Shown here one piece after another: positions 1-11,877 of a DNA stretch of 64,000 nucleotides. This stretch comes from an uncultured Mycoplasmatales bacterium. Lineage in GTDB: Bacteria; Bacillota_I; Bacilli_A; Mycoplasmatales; Mycoplasmoidaceae. Positions within the stretch are counted from its first letter, which is position 1. Every line of letters begins with the position of its first letter. Below the pieces are notes generated by a model. That model ran no database searches. It was given only the letters and a program-made list of their open reading frames with translations, and was not told the origin of the DNA. The DNA lies in assembly GCA_910578525.1 (NCBI GenBank), contig CAJTRF010000002.1:18829-82828 (forward strand), read 5' to 3'. Both the position numbers and the translations under genes were made by a program.

Positions 1-339
1 GCTATGCATGCAGCCGCTATGGCTCCAAAATTCATGGATAGAAATAGTGTAGATCAAGTTTGATTAGAGAATGAATCAAAGATTTTAAAAGAACAAACAA
101 TTGCTGAAGGTAAGCCAGCAGACAAAGCTGAAATGATAGTTAAAGGAAGAATTAACAAATCAATAGCTGAAGTTTGTTTAACAGAACAAAACTTTGTAAT
201 TGATCCATCTAAAAAAATTAATGAATACTTAAAACAAAACAACACTTCATTAAAAGCTTATTACAGATATGAAGTAGGTGAAGGAATCGAAAAGAAAGTT
301 GAAGACTTTGCAGCTGAAGTTGCTAGCCAAATGAAATAG
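1..339 (+). CDS. tsf: Elongation factor Ts, C-terminal part (cut by window edge)
   Basis: The reading frame is open from base 1 to a TAG at 337-339, so only the last 112 residues are present. They contain the EF-Ts dimerisation-domain signature around HAAAMAPKFMDR and the typical acidic C-terminus ending in EVASQMK. EF-Ts is the nucleotide exchange factor that recycles EF-Tu from GDP to GTP during translation. An in-frame TGA at 61-63 sits where a Trp is read. The gene is followed after 2 nt by pyrH, the usual Firmicute order tsf-pyrH-frr. The start and N-terminal domain lie outside the window. Confidence 0.93.
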
Positions 340-341
340 TT

Positions 342-1052
342 ATGCAAAAGCCTAATATTATTGTTAAACTTTCAGGTGCAGCATTAAGAGATAAAAGTTC
401 TGATGCTGTATTATCTGGTAAGAAATTATTGAATCTTGCTAAACAATTAATTTCTTTATCTAAAAAATATAACATTGGTGTTATTGTAGGTGGTGGTAAT
501 ATTTGAAGGGGCCAAGATGCAAATGCTAATTTATATGATATTGATCAAGCCCACTACATGGGGATGTTAGCAACAGTTATTAACTCTATTGCTTTAAAAG
601 AAGTTATTAAAAAACAAAATGCTAAAGCATGTGTTTACTCATTAGTAGATATGCCAAAAGTGGCTTACACATACAACCTAGATGATGTTAAGGAACATTT
701 AAATAATGGCTACATTTGCATTTTTGCAGCAGGTACTGGCTCTCCTTACTTTTCAACTGACACAGGTGCCGCATTACATGCAGCTGAAATTAATGCTAAA
801 TGCATTTTAGTTGGAAAAGACGGAGTAGACGGTGTTTATTCAGATGATCCTAATAAAAATAAGAATGCTAAGAGATTTGATAAATTAACATATGATCAAA
901 TCATTAAAATGGATTTGAAAGTAATGGATATGACATCAATTACTTTCTGTAAAAATAACAATATTAAGCTTGTTGTCTTTAACAACAACCAAGACAATGG
1001 TATTTTAAAAGCTGTTGCTGGTAAAACTAAAACTACAATTATTACAAAATAA
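342..1052 (+). CDS. pyrH: UMP kinase
   Basis: The product has 236 residues, the normal length for bacterial UMP kinase, which phosphorylates UMP to UDP in the cytoplasm. Visible landmarks are the N-terminal KLSGAAL phosphate-binding strand, the GGGNIWRG loop (its Trp is a TGA), SPYFSTDTGAAL, where this family has the TTDTAA-type substrate loop, and DGVYSDDP near residue 165. It starts 2 nt after tsf and ends 2 nt before frr, so it is very likely co-transcribed and perhaps translationally coupled. It connects with upp (53762-54382), which supplies UMP from uracil. Confidence 0.96.
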
Positions 1053-1054
1053 CT

Positions 1055-1606
1055 ATGGAATGAAATCAATTAAAAGAACAATTTGAATTAGAAGCAATTG
1101 CTCCTATGGAATGAATGCAAAACGAATTTAAAAAAATTCGTTCTGGTCGTGTTTCATTATCTATCCTAGATAATGTTAAAGTTAATGCATATGGTGAATT
1201 TATGCCATTAAACCAAATAGCTAACTTACAAATCGTTGATGCTAGACAAATTTTAATTAAACCATATGACAAGTCACAAGTTCATGATATTGCAAAAGCT
1301 ATTAGTATTGCTAACATTGGAGTTAATCCCCAAATCAATCCTGATAACATTAGATTAATCTTCCCACCACAAACAGAAGAAAATAGACGTGATAATGTTA
1401 AAAAAGCTAAACAAATTTTAGAGCAAACTAAAAACAAGATTAGAGACATTAGAAAAGATGTTCAAAGTACATTTAAGAAACTAGATGGAATGTCTGAAGA
1501 CACATTAAGATACTTTGAAGAAGAACTTAATAAGTTAACTAAAGACTATAACAACAAATTAGAATCTTCTTACGAATCTAAAGAAAAAGAATTAATGAGC
1601 ATGTAA
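1055..1606 (+). CDS. frr: Ribosome recycling factor
   Basis: The 183-residue product matches the usual RRF length. It carries the conserved KIRSGRVS stretch, the central VNPQINPDNIRLIFPPQTEE region and the C-terminal long helices (RKDVQSTFKK ... EELNKLTKDY). RRF, with EF-G, splits post-termination ribosomes. The start ATG at 1055 gives an N-terminus with two TGA-encoded Trp residues (MEWNQ and MEWMQ). A later in-frame ATG at 1115 would delete the start of the first helix, so the upstream start is preferred. It lies 2 nt after pyrH and 2 nt before uppS. Confidence 0.95.
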
Positions 1607-1608
1607 TT

Positions 1609-2253
1609 ATGCCTAAAAACATAAACATAGGCATAATTTTAGACGGCAACGGTCGTTGAGCAACAAGTAAAAATCAACCAAGAACTTTTGGTCATAAAAA
1701 AGGGGTTGATGCTCTTAAAAATTTAGTAAATGAAATTGTTAAGCAAAAGCTTAATATTAAATGGCTATCAGTTTTTGCTTTTAGTACAGAAAACTGAAGT
1801 CGTCCGCAACCAGAAGTTAAATATTTAATTAAATTACTTTCTGATTCATTAAGTAATGAATTAATTAATAAATTACAAGAACTTAATATTAAATTTGTAT
1901 GAACAGGCTTTGATGATAAACTTCCTAAAAATTTGTTAACTAAAATAAAGACCATTCAAACAAAAACAAGTAAAAATACAGGATTAATTTTAAATGTTGT
2001 ATTTAATTACAGTGGAAGAAAAGATATTGAATACGGATTAAAACACAAAAAATTATTTTCATCTAATATTCCTGATATTGATTTATTAATCAGAACAGGA
2101 AATGAAAAAAGAATAAGTAACTTTCTTTTATATCAATTAGCTTATTCGGAAATAATTTTTGAAAAAACAATGTGACCAAACTATAAGATTAGTAATCTTA
2201 AATCTAATATAATAGAATACAACAAAAGACATAGAAGGTTTGGAAAAATATAA
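1609..2253 (+). CDS. uppS: Isoprenyl (undecaprenyl) diphosphate synthase
   Basis: This 214-residue cis-prenyltransferase is somewhat shorter than the usual 230-250. The signature IILDGNGRWA is at residues 9-18, with catalytic Asp at 12. AFSTENWSRP follows, then the DLLIRTGNEKRISNFLLYQLAYSEI block that binds isopentenyl diphosphate, and the C-terminal RHRRFGKI. It condenses isopentenyl diphosphate onto a short allylic primer at the membrane. In a wall-less cell the long polyprenyl phosphate may serve glycosylation rather than peptidoglycan; that is inference. It overlaps cdsA by one base (taATG). dxr follows in the same operon, and ispD and ispF elsewhere in the window would provide its substrate. 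Confidence 0.93.
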
Positions 2254-3329
2254 TGGAAAATAATTTTAAAATGAATACATTTTCAAGTGATCAAAAGAAA
2301 AAGTTACAAACAAGAACTAAAACTTCAATTTTAGTAGTAGCAGTATCTTTTGCGATTTTATTTTTTGGAATGTTATCTTCTTATGATAATCCATGATTTA
2401 AATATTCTAGCGAAGAATACACTCAAGAAGGTATATCAACAATGTTTGCATTGGTGTTAGCCTTTATTTTATTAGGAATAGCGTACCAATGTCTTGTTGA
2501 ATACATGAATTGTTGCTTTAAGAACTCTATCAAGTTCTTTAGAACTTATTCAAAAATTCTTTATTTCTTATCAATAGTTATTGGATTTGTGTTTTGTCTA
2601 GCAATGTTAAATGATCCAGAACCATTCTCTGATTATGGATATGTCTTTTTAGGCGTAGGAATTGTTCCGATTGTTGTATTGGCTGTTTTGTGATATATAG
2701 CATTATTTAATGAACATGGTAGCAAATTCAATAAAATTACTGCCCCATTAATGGCTATTGTTTTACCAATGACATTCTTTGCTATCTATTACATTTTAAT
2801 TTTTAAATTTTTTACTACATTCTTATTTTTATTACTAATTACATGATGTGCAGATTCGTTTGCCTATTTAGGAGGAAGTTTCTTTGGTAAACATAAATTA
2901 GCTCCTAAGATTTCTCCTAATAAAACAATTGAAGGATTTCTAATTTCATTAGTATTAACTTTATGCCTATTACTAGCAATCGCTGGAATTTTTTCATTAA
3001 ATCCTAATATTCAAGGAGATTTATTGGGATCTCATGAATTCTCTGAAAATTCAAATATGAAGATTAATAACATAGGTTGATGATTAAGTTTATCTGCTAT
3101 CTTAATTGTATTAATCTTAGCAGACACGTTAGGCGATTTATCATTTAGTGTTATTAAGAGAAAAAATAACATTAAAGATTTCTCTCAATTCTTGCCAGGT
3201 CATGGAGGAGTGCTAGATAGAATTGATGCACTAATCTTTATTGTTTGTATTTATACATTAATTTGTTTTGTATGATCAATAGATTCGGATCACACAATTT
3301 ACTTATTCTTTACAGGTAGTCAATGGTAA
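2253..3329 (+). CDS. cdsA: Phosphatidate cytidylyltransferase
   Basis: The 358-residue integral membrane protein makes CDP-diacylglycerol from phosphatidic acid and CTP, the entry to phosphatidylglycerol and cardiolipin. The family signature is complete near the C-terminus: SVIKRKNNIKDFSQFLP followed by HGGVLDRID (roughly residues 299-324). About seven to eight hydrophobic segments can be read, starting near residue 28. ADSFAYLGGSFFGKHK (about 200-215) is the other conserved loop. A loop with soluble character, roughly residues 250-275, is longer than in most homologues. The last 7 nt overlap dxr. Confidence 0.95.
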
Positions 3330-4405
3330 TTTTAGTTTGTGGAGCAACAGGTTCTGTTGGACAACAAACAATTAAAGTCATTAAACATTTAAAACATAAA
3401 ATTGTTGGGATAACATTCAACAAGAACCTTAAAAAAGCCAAATCAATAGTTAAGAGCAACAATATAAAATATTGTTACTCTCCTATTCACAAACAAGAAT
3501 CTAATGTTAATAGTTACGATGAATTAATTAAAAAGACTAGACCAGATTTAGTAGTGAATGCTGTTGTGGGGTTTGCAGGCTTAGAAGTGACAATGGCTGC
3601 AATTAAAAATAAGGTTGATATTGCTTTAGCTAACAAAGAGTCATTAGTAGTGTCTGGTAAATATGTCATGAGATTGGCTAAAAAGAACCATGTTCATATT
3701 TATCCAGTAGATAGTGAGCATGCAGCTATTACTCAAGCTGTAGGTAATAAACAAAAAGAATTAAAAACAATTTATATTACTGCATCTGGTGGACCGTTTT
3801 ATAGCAGAAATAATTTAAATAATATTACATATAAGCAAGCAATTAATCACCCTAATTGAAAAATGGGTTCTAAAATTTCAATTGATTCAGCTACACTTGT
3901 TAACAAGTGCTTTGAAATGATTGAAGCTTATTGATTGTTTAATACTAAGAATATCGTTCCTATTTATCATCCACAATCAATTGTGCATTCAATGGTTGAA
4001 TTTAAAGATAATTCAATTGCTGCAATTATGTCAAAGCCTAACATGGAATTACCAATCCAATTAGCTTTAAGTAAATTTAAATCAGACAAATCAAGTCTAA
4101 TAAGTCCGTTAAATTTTAAGAATCTTAATTTGAATTTTGATTTAATTGATGAAAATAAATATTTACCAATTAAATGAGCTAAAGAAGTGTTAAAAAATCC
4201 TAATTCTTCATTACCTATTGTTATTAATGCAGCTAATGAAGAATTAATTAAGTTGTTTGCTAATAATAAAATTAAATTCAAAGAAATTACATATTTTATT
4301 AATTTAACAATTAATAAGATTAAAATTATTAAGATAACATCTTTTAAACAAATCTTTATTGTAGATCAACTAACAAGAAAATTTGTTCAAAATTTAGTTA
4401 AATAA
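3323..4405 (+). CDS. dxr: 1-deoxy-D-xylulose 5-phosphate reductoisomerase
   Basis: The 360-residue product is the committed MEP-pathway enzyme, converting DXP to 2-C-methyl-D-erythritol 4-phosphate with NADPH and a divalent metal. Seen: NADPH-binding GATGSVGQQT at residues 7-16, LANKESLVVSG, the metal and substrate block PVDSEHAAI, MGSKISIDSATLVNKCFEM, and YHPQSIVHSMVEF. All main family motifs are intact, so it is probably active. It overlaps cdsA by 7 nt and precedes the rseP-like gene by 2 nt. Together with ispD (10339-10995) and ispF (25198-25656) it shows that this mollicute retains at least part of the MEP pathway. Confidence 0.95.
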
Positions 4406-4407
4406 TT

Positions 4408-5205
4408 ATGAGTTCAGGTCTAACAATCTTTTTATTGTATTTAATAACCATCTTAATGTTATTGTTTGTAGCAACAATACATGAACTTGGTCATTTTGCT
4501 GCAGGACTAATATTTAAAGTTAATGTTAAAGAAATTTCAATTGGTATTGGTCCAAAACTATACCAAAGATATACAAAAAAAGGAATGAGAGTTTCAATTA
4601 AACTAATTCCTTTGGTGGCATATGTTTTATTTGATAGTAAACAATTAAGAAATATTTATAGTGATCAAATAGATGATAAAAACTATAGTTTCATCATGAA
4701 ACCACTTCCAAAAGGCAAACTATTGTTAGAGCAAACTAAACCATGACAATATTTACTTATTATGTTTGCTGGTGTATCAATTAACTTTTTAGCTTTTTTA
4801 ATTCTTTGACCATGTTGTTGAGCAATATTTAATGCAATGGGTTATTCATTGACTAATCCTTTTGTTAACTTAGGAATGTCATTAAAAGCAATTGGATATT
4901 GCATGGTATTTAAAGGCGGAGAAGGATCTAACATCTTTGTAGAATTACCAGATGTAGCTCAATATTCTAACACTTGAGGACTAATAATGCTTCAAGTATT
5001 CTTATTACTTAATTTAGTTTCAGCTGTTTTTAATTTAATGCCATTCCCTCCATTGGATGGGTGAAAAATAGCTGTGAAACTATACGAAGGAAATGGTAAA
5101 AGAAAAATTAACCAAAGAGCAGAAGAAATTTTAACATTAATTGGTTGTTTCTTAATGGTTTATATTTTTGTTTCAAGTATTTTGGTTAAGTGAATTCACT
5201 GATAA
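4408..5205 (+). CDS. rseP: Site-2-type membrane metalloprotease (RseP/RasP-like, M50)
   Basis: The 265-residue membrane protein has the zinc motif HELGH near residues 26-30 inside its first hydrophobic segment. The second M50 motif, NLMPFPPLDG (about 209-218), sits in a C-terminal transmembrane helix. No PDZ domain is visible between them, so it is a compact form compared with RseP (about 420-450 aa). Family members cleave anti-sigma factors or leftover signal peptides within the membrane; the substrate here is unknown. The end reads through TGA codons 5191 and 5200 to TAA 5203-5205. polC starts 1 nt later. Confidence 0.9.
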
Positions 5206-5206
5206 C

Positions 5207-8200
5207 ATGGAGAAGATAATTAGGTTTTTAATTGAAACTAATATTTTAACCAAAGATGAATGTGATTCTTTGATTAAGATTTCTACTATTTCTATTACTC
5301 CACCAACGGATTTATTAAATAAAATTAAAATCACTTTATCTTTGGACAAACCTTTGGAATTTGATTTGTACAAAAAAATTAAATCAAAAGAAGAAGAATT
5401 TAAAGAACAACTAGTTTTTGAAATTAAACCTAAACATGATTTAGATTTTAATGAAGAATCATTAAAAAAATATCTTAATTTTTTTTGTGAAGAAAAAATT
5501 CAAGCATCATCTGTTCTTAAACAATTGCTGCCAATGATTCCTTTTTATACTGATGATAAAGGAACATTGATTTTTCAATACTTTAACAAAAACGAACTAG
5601 AGGAATTAAAAAAACATGAAGTTCTATTAAAAGATTTTTTTAATTCTATTGGTTTAATGTGTAAAACATTTGATTATGAATTAGATAAAGATCGTCAAAA
5701 TTTAGAAATTAGTAAAGAAAAAAGAAGACAAGAATTAATCAATTATCAAAAGAAACATTCACCTGCTGTTCAAAGTCAAGTAGAAATTGATAATAAAATT
5801 ACATCTAATAAACCAACGCCTATTGGAGAATTAGCTCCAGAGTTAAGAAATGCAACAATTTATGGTAAGATCTTTGCTATTGAAGCGATTACCACTAAAA
5901 ACAATAAAAGGTTTTTTATTTATTCGATCACAGATTGTGAAAATTCTATTAACATTAAAGGGTTTGAAACGGTATCTAATAATTTTTATAGAAAAGTTAA
6001 TTTACCTTACAACTATTTGGCTTCATTTAAAGTTGGGGATTGAATAAAAGCAAAAATTACATTATCTATTGATAAGTACCAATACAATGAGTTGACTGGT
6101 ACTATTGATAAGATTTGTTTAGCAGAGCATGATTTAGATAAAGTTTCTGAAGACAAAGAGCCTATTAAACGTGTAGAATTATTGGCTCACACTAAGATGT
6201 CTGCATTTGATGGATTAGCTTCTGCTTCGGAGTTAGTTGCTAGATCTGCAAAATATAAATGGCCAGCAATATCTATCATCGATAGATATAATGTTCAATC
6301 TTTCCCAGATGCCATGGGAGCAACTAAAAAATTTAATCAAAAAATAATTTACGGTGTTGAAATAGATAAACTTTCTAGAAATATCCCATGTGTTCTTAAT
6401 CCTTCTAATGAATTAATTTCTGATGTCACATATGTTATATTTGACTTAGAAACAACTGGTTTATATAACGAGTATGAAGAGATTATTGAATTCGGTGCTG
6501 TTAAGATTAAAAATGGTGTTAAGATTGATGAAATTGACAGATTCATCAAACCTAGCAAACCAATTCCGGCTAAAATTGTAGAACTCACTAGAATTACAGA
6601 TCAAATGCTAGAAGATGCAAAAAATTTCAAACAAGTGTTTAAAGAAATTTTATCTTGAATTGGAGATGCAGTATTGATTGCCCATAATGGTATTAACTTT
6701 GACTTTAGATTTTTAAATAAGAAATTAGTTGAAAACGGTTTTGAACCATTGAAAAATGTAATGATAGATACATTACAAATTTCAAGAGCGATTAACAAAG
6801 AACTATATAGACACACATTAGGTGCAATCTGTAGAAAAAATAAAATTGAATATACAGATGAGATTGCTCACCGTGCTGATTTTGATGCAATGGTATTAGC
6901 ATCTGTTTGAAATATTTTTCAAAGATTATTAAGAAATCAAAATATTACAACTATTGATAAGATTAATACTATTCAATGTTCTGAATTGTATTCTAGACAA
7001 TTTACAAGCTTTGCTAACTTGTATGTTAAAGATCAACAAGGTATAAAAGAACTTTATAGAATAGTTTCAAATTCGTTTACAACTAATTTATTAAATACTC
7101 CAAGAGTATTTGTTGATGAAATAGAAAAAGCAAGGCAACATTTAATTGTAACAAACTCTCCAACAGAAGGAGATGTGTGAGATACTGCTCTTAATGGTTT
7201 GCCAGAAGACTTAGAAAAAGCAATAGATTACTATGATTACATTTTTGTGGCTCCTCCAAATAATTTATTGCATGAAATACAAAATGAGAATATTTCTCTT
7301 AAAAATGTAAAAGACACAATTAAAAGAATTATTGCAACAGCTAAAAAACTTAATAAAAAAGTAATAGCAGTTAGTGATGCTCACTATTTAGATAAACAAG
7401 ATCAATTAGCTTACAAAGTTTATGTTAATAGTAAACTATTAGAAGGCAAAAGACACCGTTTCTACAAATATGCAGAAACTACAACTGAAATCGTTCCTGA
7501 TTTACATTTAAGAACAACAAAAGAAATGTTAGATGAATTTGATTTCTTAGGTGATCCAAATTTAATTAAAGAAATTGTAATTGACAATTCATTGGAATTT
7601 GCTAATAAAATTCCAAATGATATTAAGCCTTTAAAATCATCATTATGTCCTCCTAATATTCCAGATGCTGATGAAAAATTACAAAAGATTGTTTGAGAAA
7701 ATGCTAAAAAAATCTATGGTAACAATTTACCTAAAGAAATTGAAGAAAGAATTAACAAAGAATTTAAAGGTATTATTGATAATGGATATGGCATTATCTA
7801 TTGAATCTCCCACTTATTGGTTAAGAAATCATTAGATGATGGCTATTTAGTAGGTTCAAGAGGATCTGTAGGTTCTTCATTAGTTGCATATTTATCTAAC
7901 ATTTCAGAAGTTAACCCATTACCTCCTCACTATATTTGCCCTAACTGCAAAGAATATATATTAAATACAAATACAGATGATGGATTTGATTTACAACCCA
8001 AGTTATGTTCAAAATGTGGTAAGCCATTAGTTATAAATGGGCACAATATTCCATTTGAAACATTTTTAGGTTTCCACGGAGAAAAAGTTCCAGATATTGA
8101 CTTAAACTTTTCAGGTGAATACCAACCTAACGCTCACAATTTTGTTAAAGAAATGTTTGGTGAGCACCACACATTTAGAGCGGGAACTATTGCTACAGTT

Positions 8201-9538
8201 GCACAAAAAACAGCATATGGTTATGTAAAAAATTATTATGAAACATTAAATCCAGATTGTCAGCCTAATCAAGCACAAATTAATTGGGTTGTTTCAAAAT
8301 GTGTTGATGTTAAAAGAACTACTGGTCAACACCCAGGAGGAATCATTATTGTTCCAAAAGAAATGGATATCTTTGATTTCTCTCCTTATAACTATCCAGC
8401 AGATGATAAAACTCAAAACTGATACACAACACACTTTGCATTTGAATCATTACATGATAATTTATTAAAGTTTGATATTCTAGGACACGATGATCCTACG
8501 ACTTTAAGAATGTTACAAAACATTACTAATATCAACCCTAAAGATATTCCGGTTCAAGATGAACAAGTAATGAAATTATTTAGTTCATTAGATTCATTAC
8601 ATATCGATTCAAATGACTTTTTAAATATTAAAGTAGGTTCAGTAGGTCTTCCTGAATTTGGTACTGAATTTGTAAGACAAATGTTAGTGACAGCTAAACC
8701 TCAATCATTTGCTGATTTAATTAGAATATCAGGGTTATCTCATGGTACAGATGTTTGATTAAATAATGCTGCTAATTTAATCTCTAATATGAATATGACA
8801 TTATCTGATGTTATTACTTGTCGTGATGACATCATGTTGACATTAATTAAATTAGGTATTGAACCTTCTGTAGCATTTAATGTAATGGAATCTGTTCGTA
8901 AAGGTAAGGGTATTAAACAAGAATATATAGATATTTTAAAGAAAGGTAATGTTCCTCAATGATATATTGATTCATGTATGAAGATCAAATATCTATTCCC
9001 TAAGGCTCATGCAACTGCATATGTTTTAATGGCATGAAGAATTGCTTGGTTTAAAGTTCATTATCCATTAGCATTTTATGCTGCATACTTTAGTATTAGA
9101 TGTGAAAATTTTGATATTGAAACAATCTGTCAAGGTCCAGAAGTAATTAAAGCAAAAATTGCTGATATTAAACGTAAGTTAAATGATAAATTCTTAAAAT
9201 CAACTGTTAAACAAAAAGATATTGATATGATTTCTGTTTACGAAGTAGCTTTAGAATTATATCTTAGAGGATTCAATATTAAGAAACCCGATATTGATAA
9301 ATCTAAAGCTAAAGAGTTTGTGATTGATGGTAAGACATTAATTGTTTCATTTAATAAAATTCCTCAATTAGGTAATGTAGCAGCGCATTCTATAGAAGAA
9401 GAAAGAACAAAAAAACCATTTGTTTCTAAAGAAGATTTATACAATAGAACTAAAATTTCTAAATCTATTTTAGAATGAATGATTAATGTTGGAATGTTAG
9501 ATGGACTAAATGATGACGACCAACTATCATTATTCTAA
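5207..9538 (+). CDS. polC: DNA polymerase III alpha subunit, PolC type
   Basis: The 1443-residue product has normal PolC length and is the replicative polymerase. Domains in order: N-terminal domain, OB fold (about 215-260, starting NATIYGKIFAIEAI), PHP region (from about 322), embedded DEDD proofreading exonuclease with DLETTGLYNEYEEIIEFGAV (catalytic D413, E415), zinc finger CPNC...CSKCGKP from about residue 911, and the polymerase core with PDIDLNFSGEYQ from residue 962. The start at 5207 is 1 nt after the preceding stop; an in-frame ATG at 5168 would overlap that gene by 38 nt. The PHP metal site looks degenerate: ELLAHT replaces the usual ELHLHT, and IIDRY replaces the usual TDH. Confidence 0.97.
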
Positions 9539-9543
9539 ATATA

Positions 9544-9549
9544 TATAAT
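9544..9549 (+). promoter_or_regulatory. -10 box upstream of the hydrolase-like gene
   Basis: TATAAT lies 15 nt before the ATG at 9565, in the short gap after polC, giving a predicted leader under 10 nt. No clear -35 element is visible. Confidence 0.4.
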
Positions 9550-9564
9550 ATTTAAATAGATACA

Positions 9565-10365
9565 ATGTCTAGTCTTAGATTTCAAGAAATATATTATCCA
9601 TGTCAAGATAAAAAGAACCAAAAACCAATGAATGTTTTGTTTCTTTTTGATGTTTTATCAAAAATTAGATATGAAGCAGTCGCTAAAGAAATATCTAAAA
9701 AATTTAATTTCTATGCTTTAAATGTTTTCTTTGATGAAGAATATCATCCAATTATTAATAAGCCTTCTATAGATAAATGATGTGATTTGATTGCAACATA
9801 TATTAACGAAAAAAATATTGATTTAGAAAACACTGTCATAGTTGCTCAATATTACTGTGCAGCAATTATTCCTTTTTTAAATGAAAAACAAGGGATAGAC
9901 AAGAAGATTAAGAAAGTTATTTATGTTTCACCATTTGTGTTATTTTCATGAAAAGGAAGAAGACAAGTTTCAAGTATTCTATACAAAGATGCTAATTGCA
10001 CAAATTTGTTATACAACAATATTGATCAATTAAAGAATGATGTTAATTGAATTCAAACTAGTCGTTTAGAAAATGTTGTAACTAATGCTAACATTAATGA
10101 TATTAAAAAAATCTTAAGATACTTTCATCATTTTTACATTAAGAAAAGAATTAAAATAGCACAGAAAAAATATTCTAGAAATTATGATTTATGCTTGTTT
10201 TTATCAGATAAAGATGAAATAGTAGATTTCAAAAAAACTAAGAAATTTTTCTCATTTCATAAAAATCTTAAAGTTTATCCATTCTTTAATTCTAAACTTT
10301 GTACTTTTGAAGAAGAAGAATTTAAATTTTGTTATTGCTTAATTGACTTTGTTGAAGGCAAGTAA
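9565..10365 (+). CDS. Alpha/beta-hydrolase-like protein lacking the nucleophile serine
   Basis: The 266-residue product has the outline of an alpha/beta hydrolase: an early strand MNVLFLFD, a central strand VIVAQYYCAAIIPFL at the place of the nucleophile elbow, YVSPF after it, and LFLSDKDEIVDF at the place of the acid-residue loop. At the elbow, AQYYC replaces the usual GxSxG, so the catalytic serine is absent. Either the frame is a diverged non-catalytic member or the fold assignment is wrong. Its 3' end overlaps the convergent ispD by 27 nt. Seven in-frame TGA or mixed Trp positions read through cleanly, arguing for a maintained gene. Confidence 0.6.
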
Positions 10366-10995
10366 ATCTTCTTTGTTAGTAATTTTGAAATTATTACAAA
10401 AACCATTAACAATATTTTTTTTAGTAATTTTTAAATCTAAATATGAAAATAGATCTGTTGATTTACCAACAGGTTTATTTTTTCAATATTTATATTGAAA
10501 TGATTGAGGGGTTTGAATTAATAATTTATTATCACGGTTGATATAACAGTTTTTATTTAAATCAAACAATGAATCATTTAATTTGATGGCCACAGTTGAA
10601 TATCCGATTTTTTTCGTCAACATAATAGCATCATTAATAACTGTATCATTAATGTTTACCCTTGCGCAATCATGAGTTACTATGATGTCATTTGAATTTA
10701 ATTGAAAATTTTGTTTTATGAATTCTATTGCATTTTTTAAAGATTCTTGTCTACCTTTAATTGAACCTTCACAAAAGTAAACTTTTGTTTTCATAAATTT
10801 ATTTGATAGTTGTTCATAAGATTTTAAATATTTTGGATGACAAACAACAATTATTTTGTCAATGTTTTTATTTTTACTAAAAGTTAATAAAGAGTGAATA
10901 AAAATTGGTTTTTTATTAACAACCACTAGTGCTTTAGGAATATCTTTTTCTAATCTTTCACCTATTCCTGCTGCTAATATTAAACCGTATGTCAT
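10339..10995 (-). CDS. ispD: 2-C-methyl-D-erythritol 4-phosphate cytidylyltransferase
   Basis: The 218-residue product is close to the usual 225-235 aa. The nucleotidyltransferase N-terminus LILAAGIGERLEKDIPKAL contains the CTP-binding loop and conserved Lys. Further motifs are GRQESLKNAI, THDCARVNI (usually HDAARP), TPQSF, and C-terminal FKITNKEDLLAFN. It activates MEP with CTP to CDP-methylerythritol. The gene overlaps folD by 1 nt (start CAT 10993-10995 inside the folD stop) and the convergent hydrolase-like gene by 27 nt. The alternative is the related TarI ribitol-phosphate cytidylyltransferase. dxr and ispF in the window favour IspD. Confidence 0.85.
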
Positions 10996-11849
10996 TATTT
11001 GTTTTGTAATTTAGTTACATTAATTAAGTTTTTTAACAAGATAGTAATGGTCATAGGACCAACACCTCCAGGAACTGGAGTAATATAAGAGACAATATCT
11101 TTTACATTTTCAAAGTCAACATCACCACAAAGTTTGTTGTTTTCATCTCTATTCATACCAACATCAATTACAACGGCACCTTGTTTGATATATTCGTGAT
11201 TAATCATTTTAGCACGACCAATAGCTGCTACTAAAATATCTGCTTGTTTGCATACTTCTTTTAAATTTGTCGTTTTTGAATGGCAAATTGTAACTGTAGC
11301 ATTTTCCAATAGAAATAATGCTGCTTGAGGTTTTCCTACAATGTTACTTCTACCAATAATAACAACATGTTTACCAGACATTTCAACGTTGTATTTTTTT
11401 AACATTTCAATAACACCACATGGCGTGCATGGCTTTAAATAAATATCTTGTTTTTTAGCAGTTCATAATTTACCAACATTTACCAAGTTAAAACAGTCAA
11501 CATCTTTATCTGGAACAATAGTTTCAATTACTTCTTTCTCACTTAAGTGAGATGGAATCGGTAATTGAACTAATATACCATTAATATTTTTATCATTATT
11601 TAAATCTTTGATACGATTGATTAATTCTGTTTCTGTAATATTTTCAGGAAGTTTATCTACAGTTGTATTAATACCAACAGTTTCACTAAGTTTAATTTTG
11701 TTTCTAACATAAACATTGCTTGCTTGGTTATCACCAACTTGAATAATTTTAAGAGTTGGAACGATGTTTCTAGATTTTAATTCTTCAATTTCTTTTTTTA
11801 GTTCATCGCAGATTTGTGATTGAACTAATTTACCATCAATAATTTTCAT
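10995..11849 (-). CDS. folD: Bifunctional methylene-THF dehydrogenase/cyclohydrolase
   Basis: The 284-residue product interconverts 5,10-methylene-THF and 10-formyl-THF using NADP, feeding one-carbon units. Motifs seen: SNVYVRNK (catalytic Lys region, about 46-53), ILVQLPIPSHL, PDKDVDCFNLVNVGKLW (Trp by TGA at 11460), VVIIGRSNIVGKP (dinucleotide binding, about 160-172) and the C-terminal PVPGGVGPMT. It is first in a two-gene minus-strand unit with ispD. A TATAAT at 11877-11882 (minus) and an 11-bp palindrome lie directly upstream. Confidence 0.96.
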
Positions 11850-11853
11850 AAGT

Positions 11854-11877
11854 TATTTATTAGTGTACTAATAAATA
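11854..11877. repeat. Perfect A+T-rich palindrome before folD
   Basis: Arms at 11854-11864 and 11867-11877 are perfectly complementary (11 bp) around a GT centre. It sits between the -10 box of folD and its start codon, and also just downstream of the last surface-operon gene. It could be an operator, an mRNA 5' hairpin or a weak terminator; there is no T-run. Confidence 0.5.

Noticed and set aside
5168..5206. Longer polC start at 5168
   Set aside because: It would overlap the protease gene by 38 nt, whereas ATG 5207 directly follows that gene's stop and gives a standard PolC N-terminus.
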